Source of the DNA: CAZXNF01 sp050741255
GTDB taxonomy: Bacteria > Pseudomonadota > Gammaproteobacteria > Burkholderiales > SG8-41
DNA length: 21,809 nucleotides
Assembly (NCBI GenBank): GCA_050741255.1
Contig: JBOIEQ010000067.1
Span: forward strand, 1-21,809
Direction of reading: 5' to 3'
The notes beneath the pieces were generated by a model. That model had not been told where the DNA came from, did no database searches, and saw only the letters and a list, made by a program, of their open reading frames with translations. Positions 6,453-15,065 of the stretch are shown here, one piece after another. Every line of letters begins with the position of its first letter. Position 1 is the stretch's first letter. A program made the position numbers and the translations under genes.

Positions 6453-7829
6453 ATGCCCACTGTCCCGCATGAGATTTTCAAGGCCTATGACATCCGCGGC
6501 ATCGTCGGCCGCACGCTGACGCCGCCCATCGTCCGCAGCATCGGCCAGGCGATCGGGTCGGAGGCCGCGGCACGCGGCGTGCGCGAGATCGTCATCGGCC
6601 GCGACGGCCGGCTGTCGGGACCGGAATTGAGTGTGGCGCTCACGCGCGGCCTGCAGGCCGCGGGCCGCGACGTCGTGGACGTCGGCCGCGTGGCAACACC
6701 GATGGTGTATTTCGCCGCGCACGAGCTCGGCACGCAGTCCGGCGTGATGGTGACGGGTTCCCACAACCCGCCCGACTACAACGGACTCAAGATGGTGCTG
6801 GCCGGCGAGACGCTGGCCGGCGACGCCATCCAGGCACTGCGCGCGCGCATCGAGAATGGCGACCTCACCACCGGCAAGGGCGCTTACCGCACGGAAGATA
6901 TCGCGGAGCGCTATCTCGCCCGCATCGCCGCGGACGTGAAACTCGCGCGCCCCATGAAGATCGCGGTGGACTGCGGCAACGGCGTGGCCGGCGCGTTCGC
7001 CGCGTCGCTGTTCCGGCGCCTCGGCTGCGAAGTCACCGAACTCTTCTGCGAGGTGGACGGTACCTTCCCCAACCACCATCCCGACCCTTCCGTGCCGGCC
7101 AATCTCGCCGACCTCATCGCGGCGCTCAAGAACGGCCCCGCCGAAATCGGCCTCGCCTTCGACGGCGACGGCGACCGCCTCGGCGTGGTGACCAAGGATG
7201 GCGAGATCATCTTCCCCGACCGCCAGCTCATGCTGTTCGCGGCCGACGTGCTGGCCCGCGTGCCGGGCGGCGAGATCGTGTTCGACGTGAAGTCCACGCG
7301 CAACCTCTTCGACTGGGTGCGCAAGCACGGCGGCAAGCCCACCCTGTGGAAAACCGGGCACTCCTTCATCAAGGCGAAGCTGAAGGAAACCGGTGCGCCG
7401 CTCGCCGGCGAAATGAGCGGCCACATCTTCTTCAAGGAGCGCTGGTACGGCTTCGACGACGGGCTCTACGCCGGGGCGCGGCTGCTGGAGATCCTGAGTC
7501 GCAGCGCGGACGCTGGCGCGCCGCTGAAGGCGCTGCCGAACAGCCTGTGCACGCCGGAGCTGCAGATCAAACTGAAGGAAGGTGAGAACTACGCCCTGAT
7601 CGATACGCTGAAGAAGAACGCCAAATTCGACGGCGCGTGCGAAGTGATCACCATCGACGGCGTGCGCGTCGAATACGCGGATGGCTTCGGCCTCGCCCGG
7701 CCGTCCAACACGACGCCGGTGGTGGTGCTGCGTTTCGAGGCGGACAATGCGGCGGCGCTCGCCCGCATTCGAGAAGATTTCCGGCGCGCGATCGTCGCCG
7801 TTAAACCCGACGCTGTCTTTCCGGACTAA
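6453..7829 (+). CDS. algC: Phosphomannomutase/phosphoglucomutase
   Basis: A 458-residue alpha-D-phosphohexomutase of the AlgC type (about 460 residues), interconverting mannose-6-P/mannose-1-P and glucose-6-P/glucose-1-P for LPS and exopolysaccharide precursors. All four active-site loops are present: TGSHNP with phosphoserine Ser103, the Mg-binding DGDGDR at 237-242, the sugar-binding GEMSGH at 319-324, and the phosphate-binding RPSNTTP from Arg416. The start begins a few residues before the family N-terminal motif IFKAYDIRGIVG. There is no strong Shine-Dalgarno. The neighbouring waaF gene suggests an envelope-polysaccharide role. Its stop codon overlaps the stop of the convergent thioesterase gene. 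Glucosamine mutase is excluded by the loop sequences and length. Confidence 0.93.
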   Translation: MPTVPHEIFKAYDIRGIVGRTLTPPIVRSIGQAIGSEAAARGVREIVIGRDGRLSGPELSVALTRGLQAAGRDVVDVGRVATPMVYFAAHELGTQSGVMVTGSHNPPDYNGLKMVLAGETLAGDAIQALRARIENGDLTTGKGAYRTEDIAERYLARIAADVKLARPMKIAVDCGNGVAGAFAASLFRRLGCEVTELFCEVDGTFPNHHPDPSVPANLADLIAALKNGPAEIGLAFDGDGDRLGVVTKDGEIIFPDRQLMLFAADVLARVPGGEIVFDVKSTRNLFDWVRKHGGKPTLWKTGHSFIKAKLKETGAPLAGEMSGHIFFKERWYGFDDGLYAGARLLEILSRSADAGAPLKALPNSLCTPELQIKLKEGENYALIDTLKKNAKFDGACEVITIDGVRVEYADGFGLARPSNTTPVVVLRFEADNAAALARIREDFRRAIVAVKPDAVFPD

Positions 7830-8284
7830 GCTTTCTTCAACACGGCTTTGGACGCGGCGGGCATTTCCGCCAGCAGCATCTGCGTGCAGCGGAACAGCGC
7901 GATCGGCTTGCCGGCCTCGTTCGCCACCGTCGCATCCCACACCTGCGTCGAACGGCCCCCGTGCACCAGCGTGGACATGCAGATGATCGTGCCCTCGCGC
8001 GCGGTGCCGAGGAAATTCGCCTTCAGCTCGATGGTGGTGAAGGAGGCCCGGTCTTCCGGCAGGTGGGCGATGGTGCCGAAGCCGCAGGTGGTGTCGGCCA
8101 GCGCGATCACGCTGGCGGCGTGCAGGAATCCGTTGGGCGCGAGCAGTTCACGCCGCAGGGCCAGACGGGAACGCAGCCGCCCCTGCGCCACTTCCACTAT
8201 CTCCAGGCCGATCAGCCCCGGCAGGAAGCCCGCAAAGCGGGCATTCAGCTTCGCAAGATCCGTCATGCCTTCACGCAACTGCAT
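7826..8284 (-). CDS. PaaI-type hotdog-fold thioesterase
   Basis: A 152-residue single hotdog-domain protein. The segment LLAPNGFLHAASVIALADTTCGFGT holds the central hotdog helix and the Asp of the PaaI/YbgC-like active site (a usual form is HGG..LAD). Conserved strands SFTTIELKANFLGTAREG, ICMSTLVHGGRSTQVWDATVANEAGKPIALFRCTQ follow, as in 4-hydroxybenzoyl-CoA/PaaI thioesterases that hydrolyse acyl-CoA. The start at 8284 is one choice; an internal Met at 8266 (MTDLAKL) is the alternative and neither has a convincing ribosome-binding site. The gene's upstream region is the arm of the 259-bp inverted-repeat element, which ends 13 nt before the start, so any promoter would lie in the element. It converges on algC with overlapping stop codons. 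Confidence 0.85.
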   Translation of the reverse strand: MQLREGMTDLAKLNARFAGFLPGLIGLEIVEVAQGRLRSRLALRRELLAPNGFLHAASVIALADTTCGFGTIAHLPEDRASFTTIELKANFLGTAREGTIICMSTLVHGGRSTQVWDATVANEAGKPIALFRCTQMLLAEMPAASKAVLKKA

Positions 8285-8296
8285 CGCGGCAGCCTG

Positions 8297-8555
8297 GAGC
8301 CTGTTATGGACCTAAACGTGCGCGGCGTTGAGCCAAAAGGGTCTGGATGCTAGGCGTGAGGAGGCCGCGTAGCCCCTCTACGCAACGACGAGCAACGACG
8401 CAGACGGGCCCTTTTGGCTCAACCCGAGGGGAACGCGGGACTCGGGGCCCATTGCGTTGTCGCCACCCGCTTACAGTGTCCGGCACTGCGGCGCGGCCGG
8501 CTCCTAGCACTGAACCCCGACTCCCGCCGCAACCGTTTAGGTCCATAACAGGCTC
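8297..8555. repeat. 259-bp element with perfect 22-bp terminal inverted repeats (MITE-like)
   Basis: The arms 8297-8318 and 8534-8555 are exact reverse complements over 22 nt and continue imperfectly inwards. A second perfect inverted pair of 15 nt (GTTGAGCCAAAAGGG at 8327-8341 and its complement at 8409-8423) is nested near the left side, and a small hairpin GCGTAG...CTACGC lies between them. The element fills the gap between two minus-strand genes: its right end overlaps the stop codon of the exported-protein gene and its left end is 13 nt from the thioesterase start. No flanking target duplication is obvious and no T run follows, so it does not look like a plain terminator. Open frames inside it are repeat artefacts. 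Confidence 0.8.
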
Positions 8556-8857
8556 TAGCGCTTGTTCAGCGAACCGCGGTTGTAGTCCTTGTCGCCGGGC
8601 ATAAGGCAGCGGCCGATGCCCAGCAGGCAGCCCTGCGCCTCCATCGGGCGCGTCTTGTTTTCCGGATACTGCTCGGCCACTTTCGCGGCAGTGGCCTGTT
8701 TTTCGGTGCTCACGTACTCCCAGCGCCCGTTGGGATAGAGCCGCACCTTCTCACCCTTCGCGGTGGTGGCCTCGACCGGCGTGCGGTCGAGTTCCTCGGC
8801 GGCAAAAACAGGCGACGCGCAGGCGACGACAAGCAGCAGAATCATCCAGCGGGACAC
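8555..8857 (-). CDS. Small exported protein, hypothetical
   Basis: A 100-residue protein starting at a GTG (8857) with GGAG six bases upstream; an internal ATG at 8845 is the alternative. Residues 1-19 form a Sec signal peptide (hydrophobic ILLLVVACASPVF, cleavage near VFA/AEE). The mature part carries AKGEKVRLYPNGRWEYV, a short motif seen in many small periplasmic proteins of unknown role, and two cysteines (CLLGIGRC) that could pair in the periplasm. Its stop codon overlaps the right arm of the 259-bp inverted-repeat element, so the last residues could have been altered by insertion. A TAGAAT at 8894-8899 on the minus strand is a possible -10 box. The function is not recognised. Confidence 0.7.
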   Translation of the reverse strand: MSRWMILLLVVACASPVFAAEELDRTPVEATTAKGEKVRLYPNGRWEYVSTEKQATAAKVAEQYPENKTRPMEAQGCLLGIGRCLMPGDKDYNRGSLNKR

Positions 8858-8910
8858 GGTCTTCTCCGGTTCGATGGCGCGATACGTTCGGTGATTCTAC
8901 CGGCCGCGCG

Positions 8911-9384
8911 CTACTTCGCGGGGACCGGAGGCGCGGGCGCGGGCGGGGCGGAGGGCACCCCACCGCCCGGGACCGGCGGGGAGGGCTCGATGCGCATGTC
9001 GTCGACACGCGTCACCCGATTCACGTAATAGCGCGTCTCGCCGAAGCATGAGGTCGGAAGCCCGACCTTTTCCTCGTAGTGCAGGCTCACGCGCTTGCCC
9101 ATCGCCTTGTTGATTTCAGCGGCGGTCGCGTCATCCCAAACCGTGAAGTAGAACTTCTCGGGCGTGGAACCGGGCAGCGACACCAGCGCGATCTCGCCTT
9201 CCCAGGTCTTGCACAGCCAGCCCTTCTTCGAGAACTTCTGGATCCAGCCGGCGCGCTCGCCCTCGGAATAGCTCCACGACAGGACCGCCCAGAAATACAG
9301 GGCCGCGAGCAAGCCCAGCACCACCAGCCCGCCGAGCACGGCGGTGACCGCACCGCCACGGCTCGCGCGGGCAGTCGCGGTCAT
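8911..9384 (-). CDS. Conserved small membrane protein coupled to alaS
   Basis: A 157-residue protein if started at the ATG at 9384, which overlaps the alaS stop as ATGA, the classic arrangement for translational coupling; an upstream in-frame ATG would lie 18 nt inside alaS. One transmembrane helix (AVLGGLVVLGLLAALYFWAVL, about residues 12-32) is followed by a domain with WSYSEGERAGWIQKFSKKGWLCKTWEGEIALVSLPG and VSLHYEEKVGLPTSCFGETRYYV. Two Cys residues are far apart. The last 20 residues are a Pro/Ala-rich tail. Similar proteins are seen in beta-proteobacteria but I know of no function. The domain is probably periplasmic or cytoplasm-facing depending on helix orientation, which cannot be settled here. 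Confidence 0.78.
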   Translation of the reverse strand: MTATARASRGGAVTAVLGGLVVLGLLAALYFWAVLSWSYSEGERAGWIQKFSKKGWLCKTWEGEIALVSLPGSTPEKFYFTVWDDATAAEINKAMGKRVSLHYEEKVGLPTSCFGETRYYVNRVTRVDDMRIEPSPPVPGGGVPSAPPAPAPPVPAK

Positions 9385-11999
9385 ACCCGTTCGCCCACCC
9401 ATTTCGCCACGGACTCCAGCGCCGCGGGGAGCTTCGACGGATCCGTGCCGCCGGCCTGCGCCATGTCAGGCCGGCCACCACCCTTGCCGCCCACCTGTTG
9501 CGCGACGAAATTGACCAGTTCGCCGGCCTTTACTTTCGCGGTGAGGTCGCCCGTTACGCCAGCGATCAGCGAGACCTTGCCGGCTTCGGCCGTCGCGAGC
9601 ACCAGCACCACGGATTTGAGCTTGTCCTTCAGCTTGTCGAGCGTCTCGCGCAGCGTTTTGGCGTCCGCGCCTTCGAGAGTCGCGGCGAGCACCTTGATCC
9701 CCTTGACGTCCACCGCGCGGTCCGCGAGATCGTCGCCCTGGCTGGACGCCAGCTTCGATTTCAGCTTCGCCAGCTCGCGCTCGAGCGTCTTCACATGCTC
9801 CTGCACCTGCGCGATCTTCTGCGACACCTCCGAGGGCTGCGCCTTCAGCGCCGCTGCCGCCTCGCCGATGCGTTCATCCAGCCCCTGCACGTAGGTCAGC
9901 GCCCCGTCGGCGGTGACCGCCTCCACGCGCCGCACGCCGGCCGCGATGCCGGTTTCGCCGGTGATCTTGAAAAAACCGATGTCGCCGGTGCGCGCGACGT
10001 GTGTGCCGCCGCACAGTTCCGTGGAGAAATCCCCCATCGACAGCACGCGCACCTCGTCGCCGTACTTCTCGCCGAACAGCGCCATCGCACCGGCCTTGAT
10101 GGCGTCGTCGTACTTCATGATGCGCGCGGCCACCGGGTAGTTGGCGCGGATGGCACCGTTCACCAGCACTTCCACTTCGCGAACTTCCTTGGGCGTCATC
10201 GGCTTGTTGTGCGAAAAATCGAAGCGCGTGCGATCGGGATCGACCAGCGAACCCTTCTGCTGCACGTGCGCGCCAAGCACCGTGCGCAGCGCCGCGTGCA
10301 TCAGGTGCGTCGCCGAATGATTGAAGGCCGAGCGCGCGCGCGCGGCCAGGTTGACCTGCGCGCTGACCGTATCGCCCACTGCCAGCGCGCCCGTGGCGAG
10401 CCGGCCGTGGTGGCCGAAGACCTCGGGCTGGATTTTCTGCGTGTCGTTGACGATGAAGGTGCCGCGGGGCGCGACCAGCTCGCCGACGTCGCCCACCTGG
10501 CCGCCCGACTCCGCGTAGAACGGCGTGCGGTCGAGCACGACGATGGCATCGTCGCCGGCATTCACGGACGACACCGAGGTGCCCTCCTTGTAGATCGCCA
10601 CCACGCGCGCGTCGTCCACCTTCAGCGCCTCGTAGCCGCGGAACTCGGTCTTGGCGCCGGAATATTCGAGCGTCCCGCCCATCTGGAACTTGGAGGCGGC
10701 GCGCGCCTTGGCGCGCTGTCCCTCCATCGCCGCCTCGTAGCCGGCGATGTCGATCGCCTTGCCGCGTTCCCGGGCGATATCGGCGGTCAGGTCCACCGGG
10801 AAACCATAGGTGTCGTAGAGCGTGAACACCGTTTCGCCGTCGATCATGCTGCTTTCGCGGGCGAGCGCGGTCTCGAGGATCTTCATGCCGTTTTCCAGCG
10901 TCTCGGCGAAGCGCTCCTCTTCGGTCTTCAGCGTGTCCGCGACCCGCGCGGCCACGGTGGTCAGTTCCGGGTAGGCCGCGCCCATCACCTTGACGAGGTC
11001 GGGCACCAGGCGGTGGAAGAAAGCCCGCTTTTGGCCGAGCTGGTAGCCGTGGCGGATCGCGCGGCGGATGATCCGCCGCAACACGTAACCGCGGCCCTCG
11101 TTGGAGGGAATCACGCCGTCCACGATCAGGAAGGAACAGGCGCGGATGTGGTCGGCGATCACCTTCAACGAGGGATTTGCCAGGTCTTTCGTACCCGTCT
11201 CGCGCGCCGCGGCCTTGATCAGGCTCTGGAAAAGATCGATATCGTAATTGGAGTGCACGTGCTGCAGCACCGCCGCGATGCGCTCCAGCCCCATGCCGGT
11301 GTCCACGCAGGGTTTGGGGAGCGGCGTCATCGTGCCCTTGTCGTCGCGGTTGAACTGCATGAACACGAGGTTCCAGATCTCGATGTAACGGTCGCCATCG
11401 GCCTCCGGCGAACCCGGCGGGCCGCCCGCGACCTCCGGGCCGTGGTCGTAGAAAATCTCCGAGCACGGGCCGCACGGACCGGTGTCGGCCATCTGCCAGA
11501 AATTGTCCGACTGGTACTTGGGCGCGCCCGGCTTGTCGCCGATGCGCACGCAGCGCTCCTTCGGCACGCCGATTTCCTTCGTCCACAGGTCGTAGGCTTC
11601 GTCGTCCTCGTGGTAGACCGTGGTCCACAGCTTTTCCTTCGGGATGCCGTAGACCTCGGTCAACAGCGTCCACGCGAAGCGGACCGCGTCGCGCTTGAAG
11701 TAGTCGCCGAAGGAGAAGTTGCCGAGCATCTCGAAGAACGTGTGGTGGCGCGCGGTGTAGCCCACGTTCTCGAGGTCGTTGTGCTTGCCGCCCGCGCGCA
11801 CGCAGCGCTGCGAGGTGGTCGCGCGGTTGTACGCGCGCCGGTCGTGGCCGAGGAACACGTCCTTGAACTGCACCATCCCGGAGTTGGTGAAGAGCAGCGT
11901 CGGATCGTTGCCCGGCACCAGGGGACTGGAGGCCACGATGGCGTGCCCCTGGCTCTTGAAATAGTCGAGAAACCGGCTGCGGATGTCGCTGCTGTTCAT
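9381..11999 (-). CDS. alaS: Alanine--tRNA ligase
   Basis: An 872-residue class II synthetase, full length for the family (E. coli 876), that charges tRNA-Ala and edits mischarged Ser and Gly. The start MNSSDIRSRFLDYFKSQGH matches the family N-terminus. The aminoacylation core shows FTNSGMVQFKDVFLG, HHTFFEMLGNFSFGDYFK and DTGMGLERIAAVLQ. The editing domain has the zinc-type ligands His561, His565 (FNHSATHLMH), Cys663 and His667 (CGGTHVARTGDIG). The C-terminal DHHA1 region ends with GGKGGGRPDMAQAGG. It lies downstream of recX, as in E. coli, and its stop is coupled to the membrane-protein gene by ATGA. No Shine-Dalgarno stands out at the right distance from the ATG. Nothing is missing. Confidence 0.98.
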   Translation of the reverse strand: MNSSDIRSRFLDYFKSQGHAIVASSPLVPGNDPTLLFTNSGMVQFKDVFLGHDRRAYNRATTSQRCVRAGGKHNDLENVGYTARHHTFFEMLGNFSFGDYFKRDAVRFAWTLLTEVYGIPKEKLWTTVYHEDDEAYDLWTKEIGVPKERCVRIGDKPGAPKYQSDNFWQMADTGPCGPCSEIFYDHGPEVAGGPPGSPEADGDRYIEIWNLVFMQFNRDDKGTMTPLPKPCVDTGMGLERIAAVLQHVHSNYDIDLFQSLIKAAARETGTKDLANPSLKVIADHIRACSFLIVDGVIPSNEGRGYVLRRIIRRAIRHGYQLGQKRAFFHRLVPDLVKVMGAAYPELTTVAARVADTLKTEEERFAETLENGMKILETALARESSMIDGETVFTLYDTYGFPVDLTADIARERGKAIDIAGYEAAMEGQRAKARAASKFQMGGTLEYSGAKTEFRGYEALKVDDARVVAIYKEGTSVSSVNAGDDAIVVLDRTPFYAESGGQVGDVGELVAPRGTFIVNDTQKIQPEVFGHHGRLATGALAVGDTVSAQVNLAARARSAFNHSATHLMHAALRTVLGAHVQQKGSLVDPDRTRFDFSHNKPMTPKEVREVEVLVNGAIRANYPVAARIMKYDDAIKAGAMALFGEKYGDEVRVLSMGDFSTELCGGTHVARTGDIGFFKITGETGIAAGVRRVEAVTADGALTYVQGLDERIGEAAAALKAQPSEVSQKIAQVQEHVKTLERELAKLKSKLASSQGDDLADRAVDVKGIKVLAATLEGADAKTLRETLDKLKDKLKSVVLVLATAEAGKVSLIAGVTGDLTAKVKAGELVNFVAQQVGGKGGGRPDMAQAGGTDPSKLPAALESVAKWVGERV

Positions 12000-12053
12000 G
12001 GCGGATACGCTGGTGATCGGCAGCCGCGCTGCCGCGATTCGGAGGAGCGCGTG

Positions 12054-12059
12054 ATTCTA
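12054..12059 (-). promoter_or_regulatory. Possible -10 box for alaS
   Basis: TAGAAT on the minus strand, 55 nt before the alaS ATG, in the 79-nt gap after the lipoprotein gene. The -35 region (about 12077-12082, GTAAAT) is poor, so this is a weak promoter candidate; alaS may equally be read from the upstream operon. Confidence 0.3.
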
Positions 12060-12078
12060 AACCACCTGCGGCGGTGAT

Positions 12079-12444
12079 TTACTGCAGGCGGCGGGTTTCC
12101 TCGATGCGCAGTCCGATCGGGTAGTCGGCGACCACGGCCATGTTGAGCACCTTGCCGCGCAGGGACACCGTGGTGTTGGCCGCCGGCAGCGCGCCCTTGG
12201 TGACGATCGGGATCTCGCCGGTGTCGTCCTTCAGGATGAAGACCCGGTAGTCCGAGAACGGCACGCCCAGCGTCCCTGTGGCGGTGCCTTTGACCTTCAC
12301 TTCCGTGTTCTCGAAGCGGCCGGGCGCCGCCAGGATGTCCTTGATCGGCGTGGTGCCGCCGGGCAGCGCATCGCAGCCGGCCAGCCCGATCACGGCCAGG
12401 GCGGCGACCGCCAGCCCGAAGAACCTACGCGTCGTCGTCCGCAT
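12079..12444 (-). CDS. Lipoprotein with OB-fold-like (tRNA_anti-like) domain
   Basis: A 121-residue lipoprotein. Residues 1-23 are a basic n-region (MRTTTRR) and a hydrophobic core ending in the lipobox LAGC, with Cys24 as the lipidated residue. The mature part, PIKDILAAPGRFENTEVKVKGTATGT, YRVFILKDDTGEIPIVTKGALPAANTTVSLRGKV, has the spacing of a small OB-fold of the tRNA_anti-like group: a first strand with V.VKG.V, a DDTG turn, and a closing strand with V.LRGKV. Such lipoproteins are common but uncharacterised. The start overlaps the end of recX by 20 nt, which points to co-transcription with recX. Its position between recX and alaS is not part of the E. coli order. Confidence 0.8.
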   Translation of the reverse strand: MRTTTRRFFGLAVAALAVIGLAGCDALPGGTTPIKDILAAPGRFENTEVKVKGTATGTLGVPFSDYRVFILKDDTGEIPIVTKGALPAANTTVSLRGKVLNMAVVADYPIGLRIEETRRLQ

Positions 12445-12892
12445 CGCCGATCACCCTTTTGATGGTTTCGTGTTCGAAGCCCCGCCCCTGCAGGAAGCGC
12501 ACCTGCTTCGCCCGTTCGGCGAGCGTCCGCGGGGCGCTACCGAAACGTTTTTGCCATACCGCGCGCGCGGCGTCCAGATCGCCCGCCCGCAGGGCCGGCA
12601 GCACGGCCGCCACTGCCCCGGGGGCATGGCCCTTTTGCTGCAACTCGCGGCGGATGCGCTGGGCACCCAGGCGGCCGCGCCGCGCCACGATCGTCTGCGC
12701 CAGCGCCCGCGCCTCCGACAGCCAGCCGCGGCGCTCGAAGTCTTCCAGCACGCGTGCGATTTCGTCGGCGTCCTCCGTATAACGCATGAGCTTGCGCCCC
12801 AGTTCAAGCCGCGTGTGCTCGCGCAGCGCGAGCAGCTTGAGTGCCCGCGCGGGCAGGGACATCTCGCGTTTGGGTTTGCGCCCCTCAGCCAA
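12425..12892 (-). CDS. recX: Recombination regulator RecX
   Basis: A 155-residue RecX (E. coli 166), which binds the RecA filament and modulates recombinase and coprotease activity. The three-helix repeats are visible: ARALKLLALREHTRLELGRKLMR, VLEDFERRGWLSEARALAQTIVARRGRLGAQRIRRELQQKG, and a last repeat ending AKQVRFLQGRGFEHETIKRVIG, all with the signature DFERRGWLSEARFA-like and RRELQQKG patterns. The start at 12892 overlaps the upstream dehydrogenase gene by 8 nt; Met at 12862 (MSLPARALKLL) is an alternative start. RecX normally follows recA directly; here a receptor and a dehydrogenase gene lie between, so its expression probably depends on read-through past the recA terminator. Confidence 0.92.
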   Translation of the reverse strand: MAEGRKPKREMSLPARALKLLALREHTRLELGRKLMRYTEDADEIARVLEDFERRGWLSEARALAQTIVARRGRLGAQRIRRELQQKGHAPGAVAAVLPALRAGDLDAARAVWQKRFGSAPRTLAERAKQVRFLQGRGFEHETIKRVIGDADDDA

Positions 12893-13997
12893 GCGCTTCG
12901 CCCCGGCAGCGCGCCAGCAGCGTCGCCGGCGCCGCGCCTTCGATCGCGAGGTCCGTCAGCAGCGGATTGGCGGCACGCAGGTCCTGGCCGACCGCGGCGG
13001 ACAGCAGCGTCACGGCGGCCGAGGTCAGCGGCGTCGCCACGCCGGCCACCCGGGCCAGCGCCTCGAAGAAGGCCAGTCCGAAGGGCATGTCTTCGCGCAC
13101 GTAGCGATGGTCGAGCGAGGTCGGGCCCGGCGGCGCCTGGTAGCGCGCGTGAATGGCGGCGGCGATGTCCGCGATGCCACCGAGCGGCACGTGATACGAG
13201 AGATGGTAGTGCTCCTGCACGGTGCGCACGGTGAGACCGAACGCACGCGCGACGGCCAGGCGTTCCAGGTCCATCGCTTCCAGCAGGCGCGCGCCCGAAG
13301 CCGTCAGGCAGTCGAACAGCATCCACGGTTCGCGCTTGTCGATGCGCGAGAGGTTGGGCAACACCTCGGCCGCGTGCGCCTCCGGGTTGATGTTGGAAAG
13401 CGCCGTTTCCAGGAGGTTGCCGACCAGGCGGAAACGGTCGCCGAACAGCGTGCGGCAGACGTCGAGCGCCGCCGCTCCCGCCGCCGCCGGAATCGCGGCC
13501 ACTTCGAACCGCGAGCGGATCGTGTTGATCTGCACGCGGCCGTGGTCACGGTCGGCGCCCAGCCGTGCGGTGCCGAGCGTCGTGCCCCATGCCGCGATGA
13601 CCGGCGGGGTGCCCGCTGCCCGCAGGCGTTCGTGCAGCCATAGCGGCACCAGCGACAGCGCGCCGCTCACGATCACCGTCTGCGGCGCATGCAGGTACGG
13701 CAGGATTTTCGGCAGCACGCCGGGATAGGCATCGCCGGGCAGTGCGATCACCACGGCTTCGGCATCCGCGACTTCGCGCGAATCGAGGATCACGCCGACA
13801 TCGGCCACCCCCGTCAGCGCGCCGTCGTACGTCAGCCGGCCACGCTGGCCACCGGCGCCGGTCGCCTGCGCCTCGCGCAGCAGTCCGGCCGTGCCCCGGC
13901 CACTGGGCGACCACAGCGCGGCGGCGTGTCCGTGATGCGCCAGGTAGGCGGCCGTGGCGCGCCCGATCGCCCCCGCGCCGACGATCGCTACCTTCAT
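12885..13997 (-). CDS. NAD/NADP octopine/nopaline dehydrogenase family protein
   Basis: A 370-residue oxidoreductase. The ATG at 13997 starts the Rossmann fold directly (MKVAIVGAGAIGRATAAYLAHHGH, GxGxxG at residues 7-12). The C-terminal helical domain has the opine-dehydrogenase signatures SNINPEAH and LDHRYVREDMPFGLAFFEALARVAGV, which place it in the octopine/nopaline dehydrogenase group rather than in true ketopantoate reductases (no KxxxN/S pattern typical of PanE was found). Members oxidise or form N-(carboxyalkyl) amino acids, or act on other 2-hydroxy or imino acids. The upstream Bug receptor gene ends 5 nt before this start, so the two are one transcript and may handle the same ligand. 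The 3' end overlaps recX by 8 nt. An open extension to 14225 overlaps the receptor gene and was not used. Confidence 0.82.
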   Translation of the reverse strand: MKVAIVGAGAIGRATAAYLAHHGHAAALWSPSGRGTAGLLREAQATGAGGQRGRLTYDGALTGVADVGVILDSREVADAEAVVIALPGDAYPGVLPKILPYLHAPQTVIVSGALSLVPLWLHERLRAAGTPPVIAAWGTTLGTARLGADRDHGRVQINTIRSRFEVAAIPAAAGAAALDVCRTLFGDRFRLVGNLLETALSNINPEAHAAEVLPNLSRIDKREPWMLFDCLTASGARLLEAMDLERLAVARAFGLTVRTVQEHYHLSYHVPLGGIADIAAAIHARYQAPPGPTSLDHRYVREDMPFGLAFFEALARVAGVATPLTSAAVTLLSAAVGQDLRAANPLLTDLAIEGAAPATLLARCRGEALG

Positions 13998-14002
13998 CGC
14001 TG

Positions 14003-15065
14003 TTAGTCGATCGTGATGCCAGCGGACTTGATGATCTTCGCCCAGCGCTGGATGTCGCCGCGCACCATGCGGGTGAATTTCTCGGAGGTGTCTCCCGCCG
14101 GCTCCGCGCCCAGCGTCGCCAGCCGTTCGCGCAGTGCCGGCGTCTGCAGCGCCTGCCCGAAGGCCTCGGTCAGGCGTTTCACCGCCGGCGCCGGGCTGCC
14201 CGCCGGCACGGAAATGCCGATCCACGACGATACGTTGAGGTTGGCCACGCCCTGCTCGGCGAAGGTCGGAATGTCCGTCAGCGTCGCCGAGCGTTTGGGC
14301 GCAGTGATGCCGAGCGCTTTCAAGCGCCCGGTGGACGTATAGGGTTGGGCCGACGTCGTGGTCGTGAACATCGCCTGGATCTGCCGGCCCATCAGGTCGG
14401 TCATCGCGGGCGCAGCGCCCTTGTACGGGATGTGCGCCAGCTCGGCGCCCGTGATCGAGTTGAACAATTCGATCGTCAGGTGCGTGTAGGTGCCGCGGCC
14501 GGTGGAGGCCGTGTTCACCTTGCCCCGATTGGCTTTCGCGTAGGCGATGAACTCCCTGAGGTTCGCCACCGGCAGCGTCGTGTTGACGATCAGCACCAGC
14601 GGCAAGTCGACCAGGTGGATGACGTGGATGAAATCCTTCACCGGATCGTAGGCCAGTTTCGCATTGAGCGAGGGCGCGATCGCGATCTGCGCGCCGCCCG
14701 ACAACAGCAATGTGTAGGCGTCGGGATTGGCCCGCGCGGCCTCCGTCGCGGCGATCAGCCCGCCCGCACCGGCGCGGTTGTCAATGACGACCTGCTGGCC
14801 CAGTTGCTCGCCGACGTTCTGCCCGAACAGGCGCGCGATCACATCCTGCGAACCACCCGGTGCGAAGGGCACCAGCAACCGGATCGGCTTGGTGGGATAG
14901 GCCGCGCCAGCGCCGGCGGTGCCTTGGGCCGCTGCCGAAAACGAGCACAGCAAAAAGGCCGCTGCAGAGCACGAGCGCAGCAAAAAGGCCGCTGTCGAAA
15001 ACGAGCGCAGCAAAAAGGCCGCTGCGCAGGCAGCGGCCTTCACCAAAGCGAAATGCCTGGTGCGA

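Noticed and set aside
6378..7940. 520-codon open frame opposite the phosphoglucomutase gene
   Set aside because: Antisense shadow of a gene with all catalytic loops; low-complexity translation without known motifs.
8304..8604. Small open frames inside the 259-bp inverted-repeat element on both strands
   Set aside because: They are made from the repeat itself, have no start signals, and Arg/Pro-rich translations typical of repeat artefacts.
9498..12077. 859-codon open frame on the plus strand opposite alaS
   Set aside because: It is antisense to a full-length, well-conserved alaS. The translation is Arg/His/Val/Ala-rich with no domain, as expected for the complement of a high-GC gene with G/C third positions.
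14941..15030. CRISPR-like array of 30-nt units
   Set aside because: The units are directly adjacent without spacers, only three in number, and are explained by duplication of terminator sequence in a coding frame.
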